Assembly: GCF_001513975.1 (NCBI RefSeq)
Contig: NZ_KQ947992.1
Location: 1-64,000 of the forward strand
Direction of reading: 5' to 3'
Length of the DNA stretch: 64,000 nucleotides
Origin: Streptomyces curacoi
GTDB lineage: Bacteria > Actinomycetota > Actinomycetes > Streptomycetales > Streptomycetaceae
The translations under genes were made by a program, and so were the position numbers. Of this stretch, positions 1 through 7,005 are shown one piece after another; the first letter of the stretch is position 1; each line of letters begins with the position of its first letter. The notes beneath the pieces were generated by a model that saw only the letters and a program-made list of their open reading frames with translations, had not been told where the DNA came from and did not search any database.

Positions 1-14
1 CGGATCCGCCGCAG

Positions 15-62
15 ACGACGACGGAGGGCACCCGGCGCACACCGGGTGCCCTCCGTCGTCGT
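15..62. terminator. Long perfect hairpin terminator
   Basis: A 21-bp perfect inverted repeat (arms 15-35 and 42-62) encloses a 6-base loop. It carries no T-tract, as is usual for Streptomyces terminators. It probably ends the gene lying off the left edge and insulates it from the decayed operon that follows. No part of the upstream gene can be seen. Confidence 0.8.
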
Positions 63-76
63 ATGACATCTGTCAT
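63..76. promoter_or_regulatory. Palindromic operator ATGACATCTGTCAT
   Basis: This 14-bp site is a perfect inverted repeat (ATGACA, TC, TGTCAT), 60 bp before the ABC-ATPase start. TGACA-N2-TGTCA half-sites fit the binding pattern of LuxR/NarL-type response regulators such as DesR. Operons of the order ABC ATPase, permease, kinase, regulator are commonly autoregulated. The site is intact although every gene downstream of it is damaged. That this regulator binds here is inferred from position and form. Confidence 0.6.
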
Positions 77-136
77 CCGGCAGTCAGGACCACCGGCACT
101 GCCGCGGCCCCGGCCCGCGCGGCCACTGTGGACCAC

Positions 137-244
137 ATGACAACGACAGTGGTCGCATTCGACCAGGTGAGCAAGAGCTACGGGAACGTACGGGCCGTCG
201 ACGGACTGACCCTCGCGCTGCGTCGGGCGCCAAGGTCGCCTTGA
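137..244 (+). pseudogene. 5' fragment of ABC transporter ATP-binding gene
   Basis: The first ~30 codons read as the start of a drug/lipid-type ABC ATPase: a beta strand with VVAFDQVSKSYG, then the A-loop tyrosine and AVDGLTLALR. Such proteins normally continue into the Walker A segment at about residue 38. Here the frame instead runs into unrelated codons after about position 225 and stops at 242-244. Everything from Walker A onward is missing, along with the permease expected next. The right part of the fragment overlaps the kinase remnant that starts in another frame, so this is one side of a deletion junction. It cannot encode a working ATPase. Confidence 0.8.
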
Positions 245-615
245 CGGCGGCCGGGATCAGCGCGGACCTGCCCGCCGAACCGGATCTCACGGGCGTCCCC
301 GAGGACAGCGAGACGGCCCTCGCCTGGGCGCTGCGCGAGGCGGTCACCAACGTGGTACGCCACAGCGGCGCCCGGCGCTGCGCGGTGGAACTCCTGCGCC
401 GCCAGACCCTGGACGGCCCCGTCCTCGAACTCTCCGTGGCCGACAACGGCTCGGGCGGCGCGGGCAGCACCGCGGGCAACGGCCTGACGGGACTGACGGA
501 ACGCCTGGAGAAGGCGGGCGGCACCCTGGAGGCGGGCGGGACCAGGCACGGCTTCCGCCTGACCGCACGGGTCCCGGCCGCAGCGGCCTCGGCGGACGTA
601 GGATCCGCGACATGA
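229..615 (+). pseudogene. 3' half of a sensor histidine kinase (HATPase domain only)
   Basis: About 128 codons match the catalytic ATP-binding half of a DesK/NarX-like histidine kinase. The N-box region is visible as REAVTNVVRHSGARRC and the G1 box as VADNGSGG, followed by GNGLTGLTERLEKAGG (G2) and a final beta segment. The membrane segments and the dimerisation/phosphoacceptor histidine domain are absent. Open frame continues upstream to about 223, where it meets the ABC fragment out of frame. The only start codon now available is TTG at 241. The stop overlaps the regulator start (ATGA at 612-615), which preserves the original operon spacing. The protein could bind ATP but could not be a membrane sensor or autophosphorylate in cis. 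Confidence 0.85.
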
Positions 616-1227
616 GCCCGACGATCAAGGTCCTGCTGGCGGAGGACCAGTCGATGGTCCGCGAGGCCCTGGCCGCCCTGCTCGGCCTGGAGGACGACAT
701 CGAGGTCGTCGTCCAGGTGGCTCGCGGTGACGAGGTCCTGCCGGCCGCCCGCGAGCACGAGGTGGACGTGGCGCTCCTGGACATCGAGATGCCGGGCGCG
801 ACGGGCATCGAGGCGGCGGCGCTGCTGCACAAGGAGCTGCCGGCCGTGAAGCTGGTCGTCCTCACGACCTTCGGCCGCCCCGGTTACCTCCGCGGCGCGA
901 TGGAGGCGGGCGCCGGCGCCTTCCTGGTCAAGGACGCACCGGCGGCCCAGTTGGCGGAGGCGGTACGGAAGGTGCTGGCGGGAGAACGAGTCATCGACCC
1001 CACGCTGGCGGCAGCGGCCCTGGCGGAGGGCGCCAACCCTCTGACGGACCGCGAGCGAGAGGTCCTGCGAGCGGCCGAGGACGGCCTCCACGAACGCCGA
1101 GCTGGCGGCGGCCCTGCACCTGTCCCAGGGGACGGTACGGAACTACCTCTCGACGGCGATCCAGAAACTGGCGGCACGGAACCGCGCGGAGGCGGTGAGG
1201 ATCGCGAGGGAGAAGGGCTGGTTGTGA
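612..1227 (+). pseudogene. LuxR/NarL-type response regulator, frameshifted before the HTH
   Basis: The receiver domain is complete: the acidic pair is in LLAEDQ, the phosphoacceptor aspartate in ALLDIEMPG, the switch threonine in VVLTTFG and the lysine in FLVKDA. The linker then reaches NPLTDREREVLRAAEDG. At 1083-1089 there is one extra C compared with the expected GGC-TCC-ACG. Removing it restores TNAELAAALHLSQGTVRNY and the rest of a normal LuxR helix-turn-helix ending at 1227. As written, the frame continues with unrelated residues to 1319 and lacks DNA-binding helices. It could be a true mutation or a sequencing error in a C-run. The neighbouring deletion favours real decay. Confidence 0.85.
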
Positions 1228-1235
1228 ATCGCCGC

Positions 1236-1325
1236 CAGGGGCAACGCCCTCAGGGGCGGGGGGCTGTATCGATATGCGGCTCCGCCGCGTGGGCGCGACC
1301 AGCCACAACGGCCCCGTAGTCGCAC
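1236..1325. repeat. Streptomyces intergenic repeat, copy 1
   Basis: This copy contains GCGGCTCCGCCGC followed by GTGGGCGCGACCAGCC. The same core appears at 11096-11130 after tag, and a related GC-rich hairpin block lies at 19207-19255. The core folds into a short hairpin (GCGGC-TCC-GCCGC). Such elements are scattered between Streptomyces genes and often sit at transcript ends. Here it separates the regulator remnant from the oppositely oriented SirB1 gene and may act as a bidirectional terminator. Confidence 0.6.
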
Positions 1326-1360
1326 CACACCAGGATCCCTCACGGCGATCAGGCGAACCA

Positions 1361-2221
1361 TCAGTTCAACATCGCCCGAGCCGCCCTGGCCTGCCCCCGC
1401 ACCCGTTCCGCCGCGGCAGCATCCACCGCACCGATCAACTCCGCGTACTCCTCCAACCCCACGGCCCCCTCGACGAAGTCCCCCCGCTGCACCAGCAACT
1501 GCGCCCGCTCGAACCGCAGCCGGGCCGGATGCGAGGGCAGCAACAGCGACAACTCCACCGCCCACAGGGCCACATCCGTCCGCTCCGGCCGGGTGGCCGC
1601 CCAGGCCCGGATGTTGTTCAGGATCCGCAGCACCACCTCCAGGGGATCGGCCGGACCCAGCATCGACGGATGCAACGGCGCCCCCGTGGCCCCCGCCACC
1701 AGCAGCTCCGCATCGCCCCCGGTCAGCACCCGCCCCCCGTCGAACGGGTCGGCGAGCACCTGCTCATCGGCCGGCCCGAACCCCACGACGAAGTGTCCCG
1801 GCAGTGCGACCCCGTACACCGGAGCCCCCGCCCGCCGCGCCACCTCCAGCCACACCACCGACAGCAGAATCGGCAGCCCCCTGCGCCGCACCAGCACCTG
1901 ATGCAGCAACGACGACTCCAGCCGCTGATAATCCGCGGCGGAGCCACGGAACCCGTACCGCTCCCCGAGCAGCTCCCGCAGCGCGACCGCCCACGCCCGC
2001 GGCCCGCCGGGCCGGAACGGCAGCTGCCCCGCCAGGCCGTCCAGCTCCACCTGCACCGCATCCATGCCCGCCTCGTCCAGCTCCCCGTCCGCCTCGGCTC
2101 CCAGCAGCAGACACAGCGTGGACAGGTCGGGCCGCTCGGACCGCGCCTCTTCGGCGAACCGGCGCCGCAGCTCGGCGGAGCGTTCGGGCGGTGGCGGATG
2201 TGGCGGGTAGGGGGGACGCAT
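1361..2221 (-). CDS. SirB1-family transglutaminase-like protein
   Basis: The protein is about 286 aa, soluble, without signal peptide or membrane segment. The middle shows the SirB1/transglutaminase-like pattern: HQVLVRRRGLPILLSVVWLEVARRAGAPVYGVALPGHFVVGF, then DPFDGG. The order of the serine/glycine-rich helix, the histidine in GHFVVG and the aspartate in DPFDGG mimics a papain-like triad, but no obvious cysteine is at the nucleophile position. The ending carries a TPR-like region. I chose ATG 2221; a GTG at 2242 would add seven residues and has no better ribosome site. It lies 52 bp behind the GNAT gene on the same strand, so the two are probably one transcript. Its molecular role is not established. 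Confidence 0.75.
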   Translation of the reverse strand: MRPPYPPHPPPPERSAELRRRFAEEARSERPDLSTLCLLLGAEADGELDEAGMDAVQVELDGLAGQLPFRPGGPRAWAVALRELLGERYGFRGSAADYQRLESSLLHQVLVRRRGLPILLSVVWLEVARRAGAPVYGVALPGHFVVGFGPADEQVLADPFDGGRVLTGGDAELLVAGATGAPLHPSMLGPADPLEVVLRILNNIRAWAATRPERTDVALWAVELSLLLPSHPARLRFERAQLLVQRGDFVEGAVGLEEYAELIGAVDAAAAERVRGQARAARAMLN

Positions 2222-2273
2222 AGCTGGCTCGTGCCCTTTCACGGCGATCGGTACCGCTGCCGGCGGCGACTGC

Positions 2274-3266
2274 TCACAGCGCTCGATAGTGGTGATACGC
2301 GTGATGCGCGGCGAACCCCATCCCGGCGTACAGCTCCCGCGCCCCCGCGTTCTCCGTCTCGACCTGCAGCCACGCCGCCGACGCCCCCTCGTCGAGCGCC
2401 TGCCGGGCCAGCGCCGCCATCACCCGGGTGGCCAGCCCCCGCCGCCGCAGCGCCGGATCCACCTCCACGGCGGCGAACCCGGCCCACCGCCCGTCCACGA
2501 CACACCGCCCGATCGCGGCAGGGGCACCACCCGCCGCACCGGGAACCGTCGCGAACCACACCGACGGCCCGCTCCCGAGCACCTTGAGGGCCACCTCGCT
2601 CACCCCTTTGCGCTGATACCGCGCAAGCCAAGCCTCGTCCGCCTCCCGGGACAGCACCACTCCGGCGCCCTCATCCAGATCGGCCACCGGCGCCAGCGAC
2701 CCGATCCACATCTCGGCGGACACCTCCCGCACCCACCCCAGCCGCTCCAGCTCCGCGCACAGCAGCTCCTGCGTGCCCTCGGCCCCGGTCGCGGTCTGGA
2801 CGTACGCGGGCAGCCCACGGTCGCCGTACCAGCGCCGTACGACATCGAGCGCGGCCTCCAGCGGCATCCCGGGGTCGCCGAGCGGCAGCACCGAGTTGGC
2901 CCGGCGGGTGAACCCGGACGCGGCCCGCAGCTCCCACTCGCCGAGCCGTTCGCTCTCCACCGGCCGCCACGCGCGCGTGGCGACGCGCGCGAGTTCCTCG
3001 TACGTGGCGGCGGGCCCCCGGCGCCGGGCGGGAGCGGCGGGCACGACCTTGCCCGCGACCAGCGACGTTTCCGGAATGTGGACGGTCTCGCCACTCTTCC
3101 GTGTGATCAGCAGCACACCGTCGTCCCATGATGCGAGAACACCCACCGTGTCGGTGAACTTCTCACCCGGAACCGCAGGATCGTTCAGGCGGCGTACCGA
3201 GACCCGTTTGCCCACGTCAGCAGCGGTGATACGGACCTCCAGGCGCCCGGTGCCATAGATTTCCAC
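2274..3266 (-). CDS. GNAT acetyltransferase with N-terminal SH3-like domain (Rv0428c type)
   Basis: The 330-aa protein has an N-terminal beta-rich region (about residues 8-75, DVGKRVSVRRLNDP to ETVHIPETSLVAGKV) like the SH3-type domain of the Rv0428c family. A divergent GNAT half follows, then a C-terminal GNAT fold. The acetyl-CoA binding motif A is VEVDPALRRRGLATRVM (about residues 260-276), and the ending ENAGARELYAGMGF is the usual motif B. The start is GTG, with AGGAGGGG 11 nt upstream. The gene is transcribed divergently from fdxA. The substrate is unknown; small-molecule or protein amines are both possible for this family. Confidence 0.85.
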   Translation of the reverse strand: MEIYGTGRLEVRITAADVGKRVSVRRLNDPAVPGEKFTDTVGVLASWDDGVLLITRKSGETVHIPETSLVAGKVVPAAPARRRGPAATYEELARVATRAWRPVESERLGEWELRAASGFTRRANSVLPLGDPGMPLEAALDVVRRWYGDRGLPAYVQTATGAEGTQELLCAELERLGWVREVSAEMWIGSLAPVADLDEGAGVVLSREADEAWLARYQRKGVSEVALKVLGSGPSVWFATVPGAAGGAPAAIGRCVVDGRWAGFAAVEVDPALRRRGLATRVMAALARQALDEGASAAWLQVETENAGARELYAGMGFAAHHAYHHYRAL

Positions 3267-3406
3267 AGGTCAGTTCACCCCTCCTGTTCGGATCATGCCC
3301 AAGAACGGAGATACTAGGGGCGGGCATCGACGACGCCGCGCTCCCGCGCGCCAGGCGGCGGAGCCTGAGGAGGCCCGCCAGCGCCCTATCGAGGAGGAAC
3401 GACAGC

Positions 3407-3727
3407 GTGACCTACGTCATCGCGCAGCCTTGTGTCGACGTCAAGGACAAGGCGTGCATCGAGGAGTGCCCGGTCGACTGCATCTACGAGGGCTCCCGGT
3501 CCTTGTACATCCACCCGGACGAATGCGTCGACTGTGGTGCCTGTGAGCCGGTCTGCCCGGTCGAGGCGATCTTCTACGAGGACGACGTGCCGGAGGAGTG
3601 GAAGGACTACTACAAGGCGAACGTCGAGTTCTTCGACGAGCTCGGCTCGCCCGGTGGCGCCAGCAAGCTGGGTCTGATCGAGCGGGACCACCCGTTCGTC
3701 GCCGCGCTGCCGCCGCAGGCCGAGTAA
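3407..3727 (+). CDS. fdxA: Seven-iron ferredoxin (3Fe-4S/4Fe-4S)
   Basis: The 106-aa electron carrier has cysteines in the FdxA arrangement. The N-terminal half has C9, C17 and C21 in CVDVKDKACIEECPVDC, and the second cluster motif is CVDCGACEPVCP. The C-terminal extension (DDVPEEWKDYYKANVEFF) is typical of Mycobacterium/Streptomyces seven-iron ferredoxins. The GTG start is preceded by GAGGAGGAACGACAGC. The gene is followed by its own terminator, then dapC. A ferredoxin next to dapC is conserved in actinobacteria (Rv1177-Rv1178). Likely partners are cytochromes P450 or other oxidoreductases. No function in lysine synthesis is implied. Confidence 0.95.
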   Translation: MTYVIAQPCVDVKDKACIEECPVDCIYEGSRSLYIHPDECVDCGACEPVCPVEAIFYEDDVPEEWKDYYKANVEFFDELGSPGGASKLGLIERDHPFVAALPPQAE

Positions 3728-3754
3728 CCCCACCGGCGACCCGCACAGCGTGCC

Positions 3755-3806
3755 GCCTCGGTCCCGTACGGCCTGATTCGCCCTGATCGCCGTGCGGGAC
3801 CGAGGC
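3755..3806. terminator. Hairpin terminator after fdxA
   Basis: The arms GCCTCGGTCCCG (3755-3766) and CGGGACCGAGGC (3795-3806) pair perfectly. The stem extends inward by five more pairs including one G-U, with a loop of about 18 bases. It lies 28 bp after the fdxA stop and 60 bp before the dapC start, so dapC probably has its own promoter or depends on read-through. Confidence 0.7.
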
Positions 3807-3866
3807 GTTGCCGTATCCGGCACCACCAGGCAGTTCCTGGCAGTTCCAGAAAGTGAGCCAGATCCC

Positions 3867-4970
3867 GTGTCCGCAGTCTCCGACCGCCTTCCGACCTTCC
3901 CCTGGGACAAGCTGGAGCCGTACAAGAAGACGGCCGCCGCGCACCCGGACGGCATCGTCGACCTCTCGGTCGGCACGCCGGTCGACCCGGTGCCCGAGCT
4001 GATCCAGAAGGCCCTGATCGACGCGGCGGACTCCCCGGGCTATCCGACGGTCTGGGGCACCCCGGCGCTACGGGACGCGATCACGGGCTGGGTGGAGCGC
4101 CGCCTGGGCGCCCGCGAGGTCACCCACCGGCACGTGCTGCCCATCGTCGGCTCCAAGGAACTGGTCGCCTGGCTCCCCACCCAGCTGGGCCTCGGCCCCG
4201 GCGACAAGGTGGCCTACCCGCGTCTCGCCTACCCGACGTACGAGGTGGGCGCCCGCCTCGCCCGCGCGGAGTACGAGGTGTACGACGACCCGACGCAGCT
4301 GGACCCGCGGGGCCTGAAGCTGCTGTGGCTGAACTCGCCGTCCAACCCCACGGGCAAGGTCCTGTCGAAGCAGGAACTGACCCGGATCGTCGCCTGGGCC
4401 CGCGAGCACGGCATCCTGCTCTTCTCCGACGAGTGCTACCTGGAGCTGGGCTGGGAGGCCGACCCGGTCTCGGTCCTGCACCCGGACGTGAACGGCGGCT
4501 CGTACGAGGGCATCGTCGCCGTCCACAGCCTCTCCAAGCGCTCGAACCTGGCCGGCTACCGCGCCGCCTTCCTGGCCGGTGACCCGGCGGTCCTCGGTCC
4601 GCTCCTGGAGATCCGCAAGCACGGCGGCATGATGACGTCGGCGCCGACCCAGGCGGCGGTGGTCGCGGCGCTCGGCGACGACGAGCACGTCCGCGTCCAG
4701 CGCGACCGCTACGCGGCCCGCCGTACGGCTCTCCGCGAGGCACTGGAGTCCCACGGCTTCCGCATCGAGCACAGCGAGGCCAGCCTCTACCTCTGGGCCA
4801 CGAGGGACGAGTCCTGCTGGACCACGGTCGCCCATCTCGCCGACCTCGGCATCCTGGTCGCGCCGGGCGACTTCTACGGCGAGGCGGGCGCCCGGCACGT
4901 ACGCGTGGCCTTCACCGCGACGGACGAACGGGTGCGGGCGGCCGTACGGCGCCTGTCGTCACGACCGTAA
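3867..4970 (+). CDS. dapC: N-succinyldiaminopimelate aminotransferase
   Basis: This is a class I/II fold-type I PLP enzyme of 367 aa. It converts N-succinyl-2-amino-6-oxopimelate and glutamate to N-succinyl-LL-diaminopimelate in the lysine/peptidoglycan pathway. Visible features are DLSVGTPVDPVPE at the N-terminus, SKELVAWLP, LKLLWLNSPSNPTGKV (substrate/PLP pocket), FSDECYLEL (aspartate contacting the pyridine N), and VHSLSKRSNLAGYRAAF with the PLP lysine. I chose GTG at 3867 because the protein then begins like its relatives; an upstream GTG at 3792 would add an atypical tail that overlaps the fdxA terminator. dapE, the next step but one, lies 2 kb downstream. Confidence 0.93.
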   Translation: MSAVSDRLPTFPWDKLEPYKKTAAAHPDGIVDLSVGTPVDPVPELIQKALIDAADSPGYPTVWGTPALRDAITGWVERRLGAREVTHRHVLPIVGSKELVAWLPTQLGLGPGDKVAYPRLAYPTYEVGARLARAEYEVYDDPTQLDPRGLKLLWLNSPSNPTGKVLSKQELTRIVAWAREHGILLFSDECYLELGWEADPVSVLHPDVNGGSYEGIVAVHSLSKRSNLAGYRAAFLAGDPAVLGPLLEIRKHGGMMTSAPTQAAVVAALGDDEHVRVQRDRYAARRTALREALESHGFRIEHSEASLYLWATRDESCWTTVAHLADLGILVAPGDFYGEAGARHVRVAFTATDERVRAAVRRLSSRP

Positions 4971-5028
4971 CGGGCGGGCACAGCCGGCAGGGCCGGGCGC
5001 CCGCCTCGCCCGGCGCAAGCACGCAAAA

Positions 5029-5066
5029 GCCGACGGGGTCCAGGGAAGTCCCCGGACCCCGTCGGC
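5029..5066. terminator. Bidirectional terminator between convergent genes
   Basis: Arms GCCGACGGGGTCC (5029-5041) and GGACCCCGTCGGC (5054-5066) form a perfect 13-bp stem with a 12-base loop. It sits between dapC (+) and the secreted alanine/lysine-rich protein gene (-) and can serve both. Confidence 0.85.
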
Positions 5067-5102
5067 GGCTCAAGCCAGGCGCGGCCGACCGTCAGCGGAT
5101 CG

Positions 5103-5600
5103 TCAGCCGATCGGGAACGCCTGCACCGGCAGCGAACCGGTCTTCGCCACGCCACCCTGCGTGGCCACCCCGGTCGCGTCACCCAGGACGGTCCCGACCG
5201 ACCCGGCCACGCCACCCGCGGTCTCCTGCGCCGCAGGCGTCGCCTTCTTGGCGACCTTGCCGCCGGCCTTGGTCACCTTGCCACCGGCCTTGGCCGCGGT
5301 CGGCACGGCCTTCTTCGCGGCCTTGCCACCGGTCTTGGTCACCTTGTCGCCGGCCTTCGTCGCGGTCGGCAGCGCCTTGTCGACCGCCGTGTCGACGGCG
5401 CCGCCCGCGAGCCCGGTGGCGTTCTGGGCCGCGCCGTCGACGACGTTCGTGCCGTCCAGGGCGGTCAGCCCGCCGACCTTCGAGGCGTCGGGCAGTTCGG
5501 GGGCCGCGCTGGCGGAGCCGGCCGCACCGACCCCGGCAGCCGCTCCCGCAGCGACGAGCAGCGCGGCACGGGCGATCCGGCGGGTCAGGGGGAGGGACAT
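5103..5600 (-). CDS. Secreted Ala/Lys/Gly-rich repeat protein, unknown function
   Basis: The 165-aa protein begins with a Sec/Tat-like signal (MSLPLTRRIARAALLVAAG) and cleavage likely after SASA. The mature part has imperfect repeats of the type KAGGKVTKAGGKVAKKA (about residues 80-130), giving a lysine-rich amphipathic stretch, then a glycine/valine-rich end. ATG 5600 follows AAGGAG at good spacing; the open frame upstream is not signal-like. I do not recognise a family beyond small secreted Streptomyces proteins of this build. The basic repeats could bind anionic cell-wall polymers or nucleic acid, which is inference. It has its own promoter with a long leader. Confidence 0.7.
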   Translation of the reverse strand: MSLPLTRRIARAALLVAAGAAAGVGAAGSASAAPELPDASKVGGLTALDGTNVVDGAAQNATGLAGGAVDTAVDKALPTATKAGDKVTKTGGKAAKKAVPTAAKAGGKVTKAGGKVAKKATPAAQETAGGVAGSVGTVLGDATGVATQGGVAKTGSLPVQAFPIG

Positions 5601-5723
5601 GATGCTCCTTCGACGGTATGTCGGATGAGAACGATGAAGTGTCCGGCCACACCCGGCAGTTGACCGACTGGCTGTTGATCTCCGGGCTCGGACGCAGTGA
5701 CTACCGCTCGAAGCCCGCGAAGG

Positions 5724-5737
5724 TTGCGGCGCCGCAA
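5724..5737. promoter_or_regulatory. 14-bp perfect palindrome in the leader of the secreted-protein gene
   Basis: TTGCGGCGCCGCAA is fully self-complementary. It lies about 20-30 nt downstream of the transcription start predicted from the promoter at 5762-5789. It could be a repressor operator or an RNA hairpin. It is not part of any coding sequence. Confidence 0.4.
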
Positions 5738-5761
5738 TGTAAAGAGTTGGCAATGCGTCGC

Positions 5762-5789
5762 ATTATCGCCTGCGGATAAAAACGGGCAA
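5762..5789 (-). promoter_or_regulatory. Vegetative-type promoter for the 5103-5600 gene
   Basis: On the minus strand, TTGCCC (-35, plus positions 5784-5789) is separated by 16 bp from GATAAT (-10, 5762-5767). Both hexamers are close to the HrdB consensus in an otherwise GC-rich setting. The predicted transcript would have about a 155-nt untranslated leader. The rest of the 345-bp gap (5601-5945) holds this promoter, the palindrome and the terminator at 5902-5919. Confidence 0.55.
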
Positions 5790-5901
5790 AGCGCTCGCCG
5801 CCCGAAAGTCCGCCGAATCCTTACATCCCTTTGTTCTCAAGGCATTTGACGGATGCGTGGGTGACCGCGCGAAAACCTGCGCACACCGTCGCCGACCGAG
5901 G

Positions 5902-5919
5902 CCCCGGGTAACCCCGGGG
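5902..5919 (-). terminator. Short GC hairpin terminator
   Basis: CCCCGGG and CCCGGGG (5902-5908 and 5913-5919) pair around a four-base loop. It lies 27 bp past the stop of the membrane-anchored lysozyme-like gene and before the next promoter on the same strand. Confidence 0.5.
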
Positions 5920-5945
5920 AGTGAGTTCCCGAACCTCTGCGCGTA

Positions 5946-6920
5946 CTACGGGGCCGTCACGATCCGGACCGAGCCCGGACCGCTCTCCGCCCCCGAGGAA
6001 CCCCCCGCGGCGATCGGGCGCCACTGGCTGTCGGTGTTCCCGGCGGTCCACTCCCGGCCGGCGTACGACACCCGCTTGATGTGCAGGTCGGAGGCGTTGG
6101 CCACGGCCCAGTGGGCCAGCTGCCACCCCCGCTCGCGGGCACTGCGCGCGCCGGATCCCTTGTCGGCGGTCACGGGCAGCACGACGGTCCGCTCGTCGCG
6201 CTCGATCACCGAAGGAACGGGCGTGGGCGTGGCCTTCTCGCCGCCCACCTCGGTTGCGGCCGGGCGGAGCGCGTCCTGCCCGAAGTCCCGTAGCAGCGCG
6301 GCCCGTACGGAGTCCGGCCCCCCGCCCCGGGTGGCCCCGGGACGCCCCTCACAGGTCAGCGTGGCCGCCGAACGCCCGGTGAGGGCCGCGGCGAGCAGCG
6401 TCGCGTCCGGCTCGTGCTTGGCGTACGCCTCGGGGAAGCCGCTGCGCTGGACGCGCTGCGCGGCGACGGTGAGCGGCAGCTCCTGGTAGTCGCGGACCTT
6501 GACCAGGTGCTCGTAGAAGATGCCCGCCGAGTAGATCGGGTCCATGATCTCCCGCTCCGTGCCCCAGCCCTGCGAGGGCCGCTGCTGGAACAGGCCCAGC
6601 GAGTCACGGTCGCCATGGCTGATGTTGCGCAGCGCCGACTCCTGGAGCGCGGTGGCGAGGGCGATCGTCACGGCCCGCTCGGGCAGCCCGCGGCCGGTGC
6701 CGACGGCGGCGATGGTCGCCGCGTTCACCGCCTGCTCCGGCGTGAACTCGTACCGCGCCCCGTCGCCCTTGTCCGAGACGACCTCGCAGCCCGGGGCGCC
6801 CGTGCCCCCGGTGACGTACTGCACCGCGAGATATCCCGCTACGGCGAGCAGGACCAGGAAGGCCGCTCCGCGACGCAGGAGGCGGCCACGACGTTTCGGA
6901 GAGGGGGACAGCTCTGGCAC
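5946..6920 (-). CDS. Membrane-anchored protein with lysozyme/SLT-like domain
   Basis: The 324-aa protein has a basic cytoplasmic start (SPKRRGRLLRRG), a single membrane helix (about residues 18-36), then an extracytoplasmic region. The segment YEFTPEQAVNAATIAAVG to ALATALQESALRNISHGDRDSLGLFQQRPSQGWG resembles the soluble lytic transglycosylase/lysozyme-like fold, with a glutamate in ALQES at the expected catalytic position. Streptomyces homologues are often labelled heavy metal transporter, but no metal-binding motif or transport segment is visible. The C-terminal ~100 residues contain HIKRVSYAGREW and are of unknown fold. A role in cell-wall turnover is the most reasonable reading but unproven. 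It is divergent from dapE. Confidence 0.7.
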   Translation of the reverse strand: MPELSPSPKRRGRLLRRGAAFLVLLAVAGYLAVQYVTGGTGAPGCEVVSDKGDGARYEFTPEQAVNAATIAAVGTGRGLPERAVTIALATALQESALRNISHGDRDSLGLFQQRPSQGWGTEREIMDPIYSAGIFYEHLVKVRDYQELPLTVAAQRVQRSGFPEAYAKHEPDATLLAAALTGRSAATLTCEGRPGATRGGGPDSVRAALLRDFGQDALRPAATEVGGEKATPTPVPSVIERDERTVVLPVTADKGSGARSARERGWQLAHWAVANASDLHIKRVSYAGREWTAGNTDSQWRPIAAGGSSGAESGPGSVRIVTAP

Positions 6921-7005
6921 GCCCTACAAGGTAGCCGAGGTTACTGGGGGGTATGAGCCGAGTGGGGAAAGTGGGGCGCAGCCCGGCCGGGTTAGGGTCG
7001 GCACC

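Noticed and set aside
5946..6920. Heavy-metal transporter annotation used for homologues
   Set aside because: There is a single membrane helix, no CxxC or His-rich motif, and the outer part resembles a lysozyme/SLT domain.
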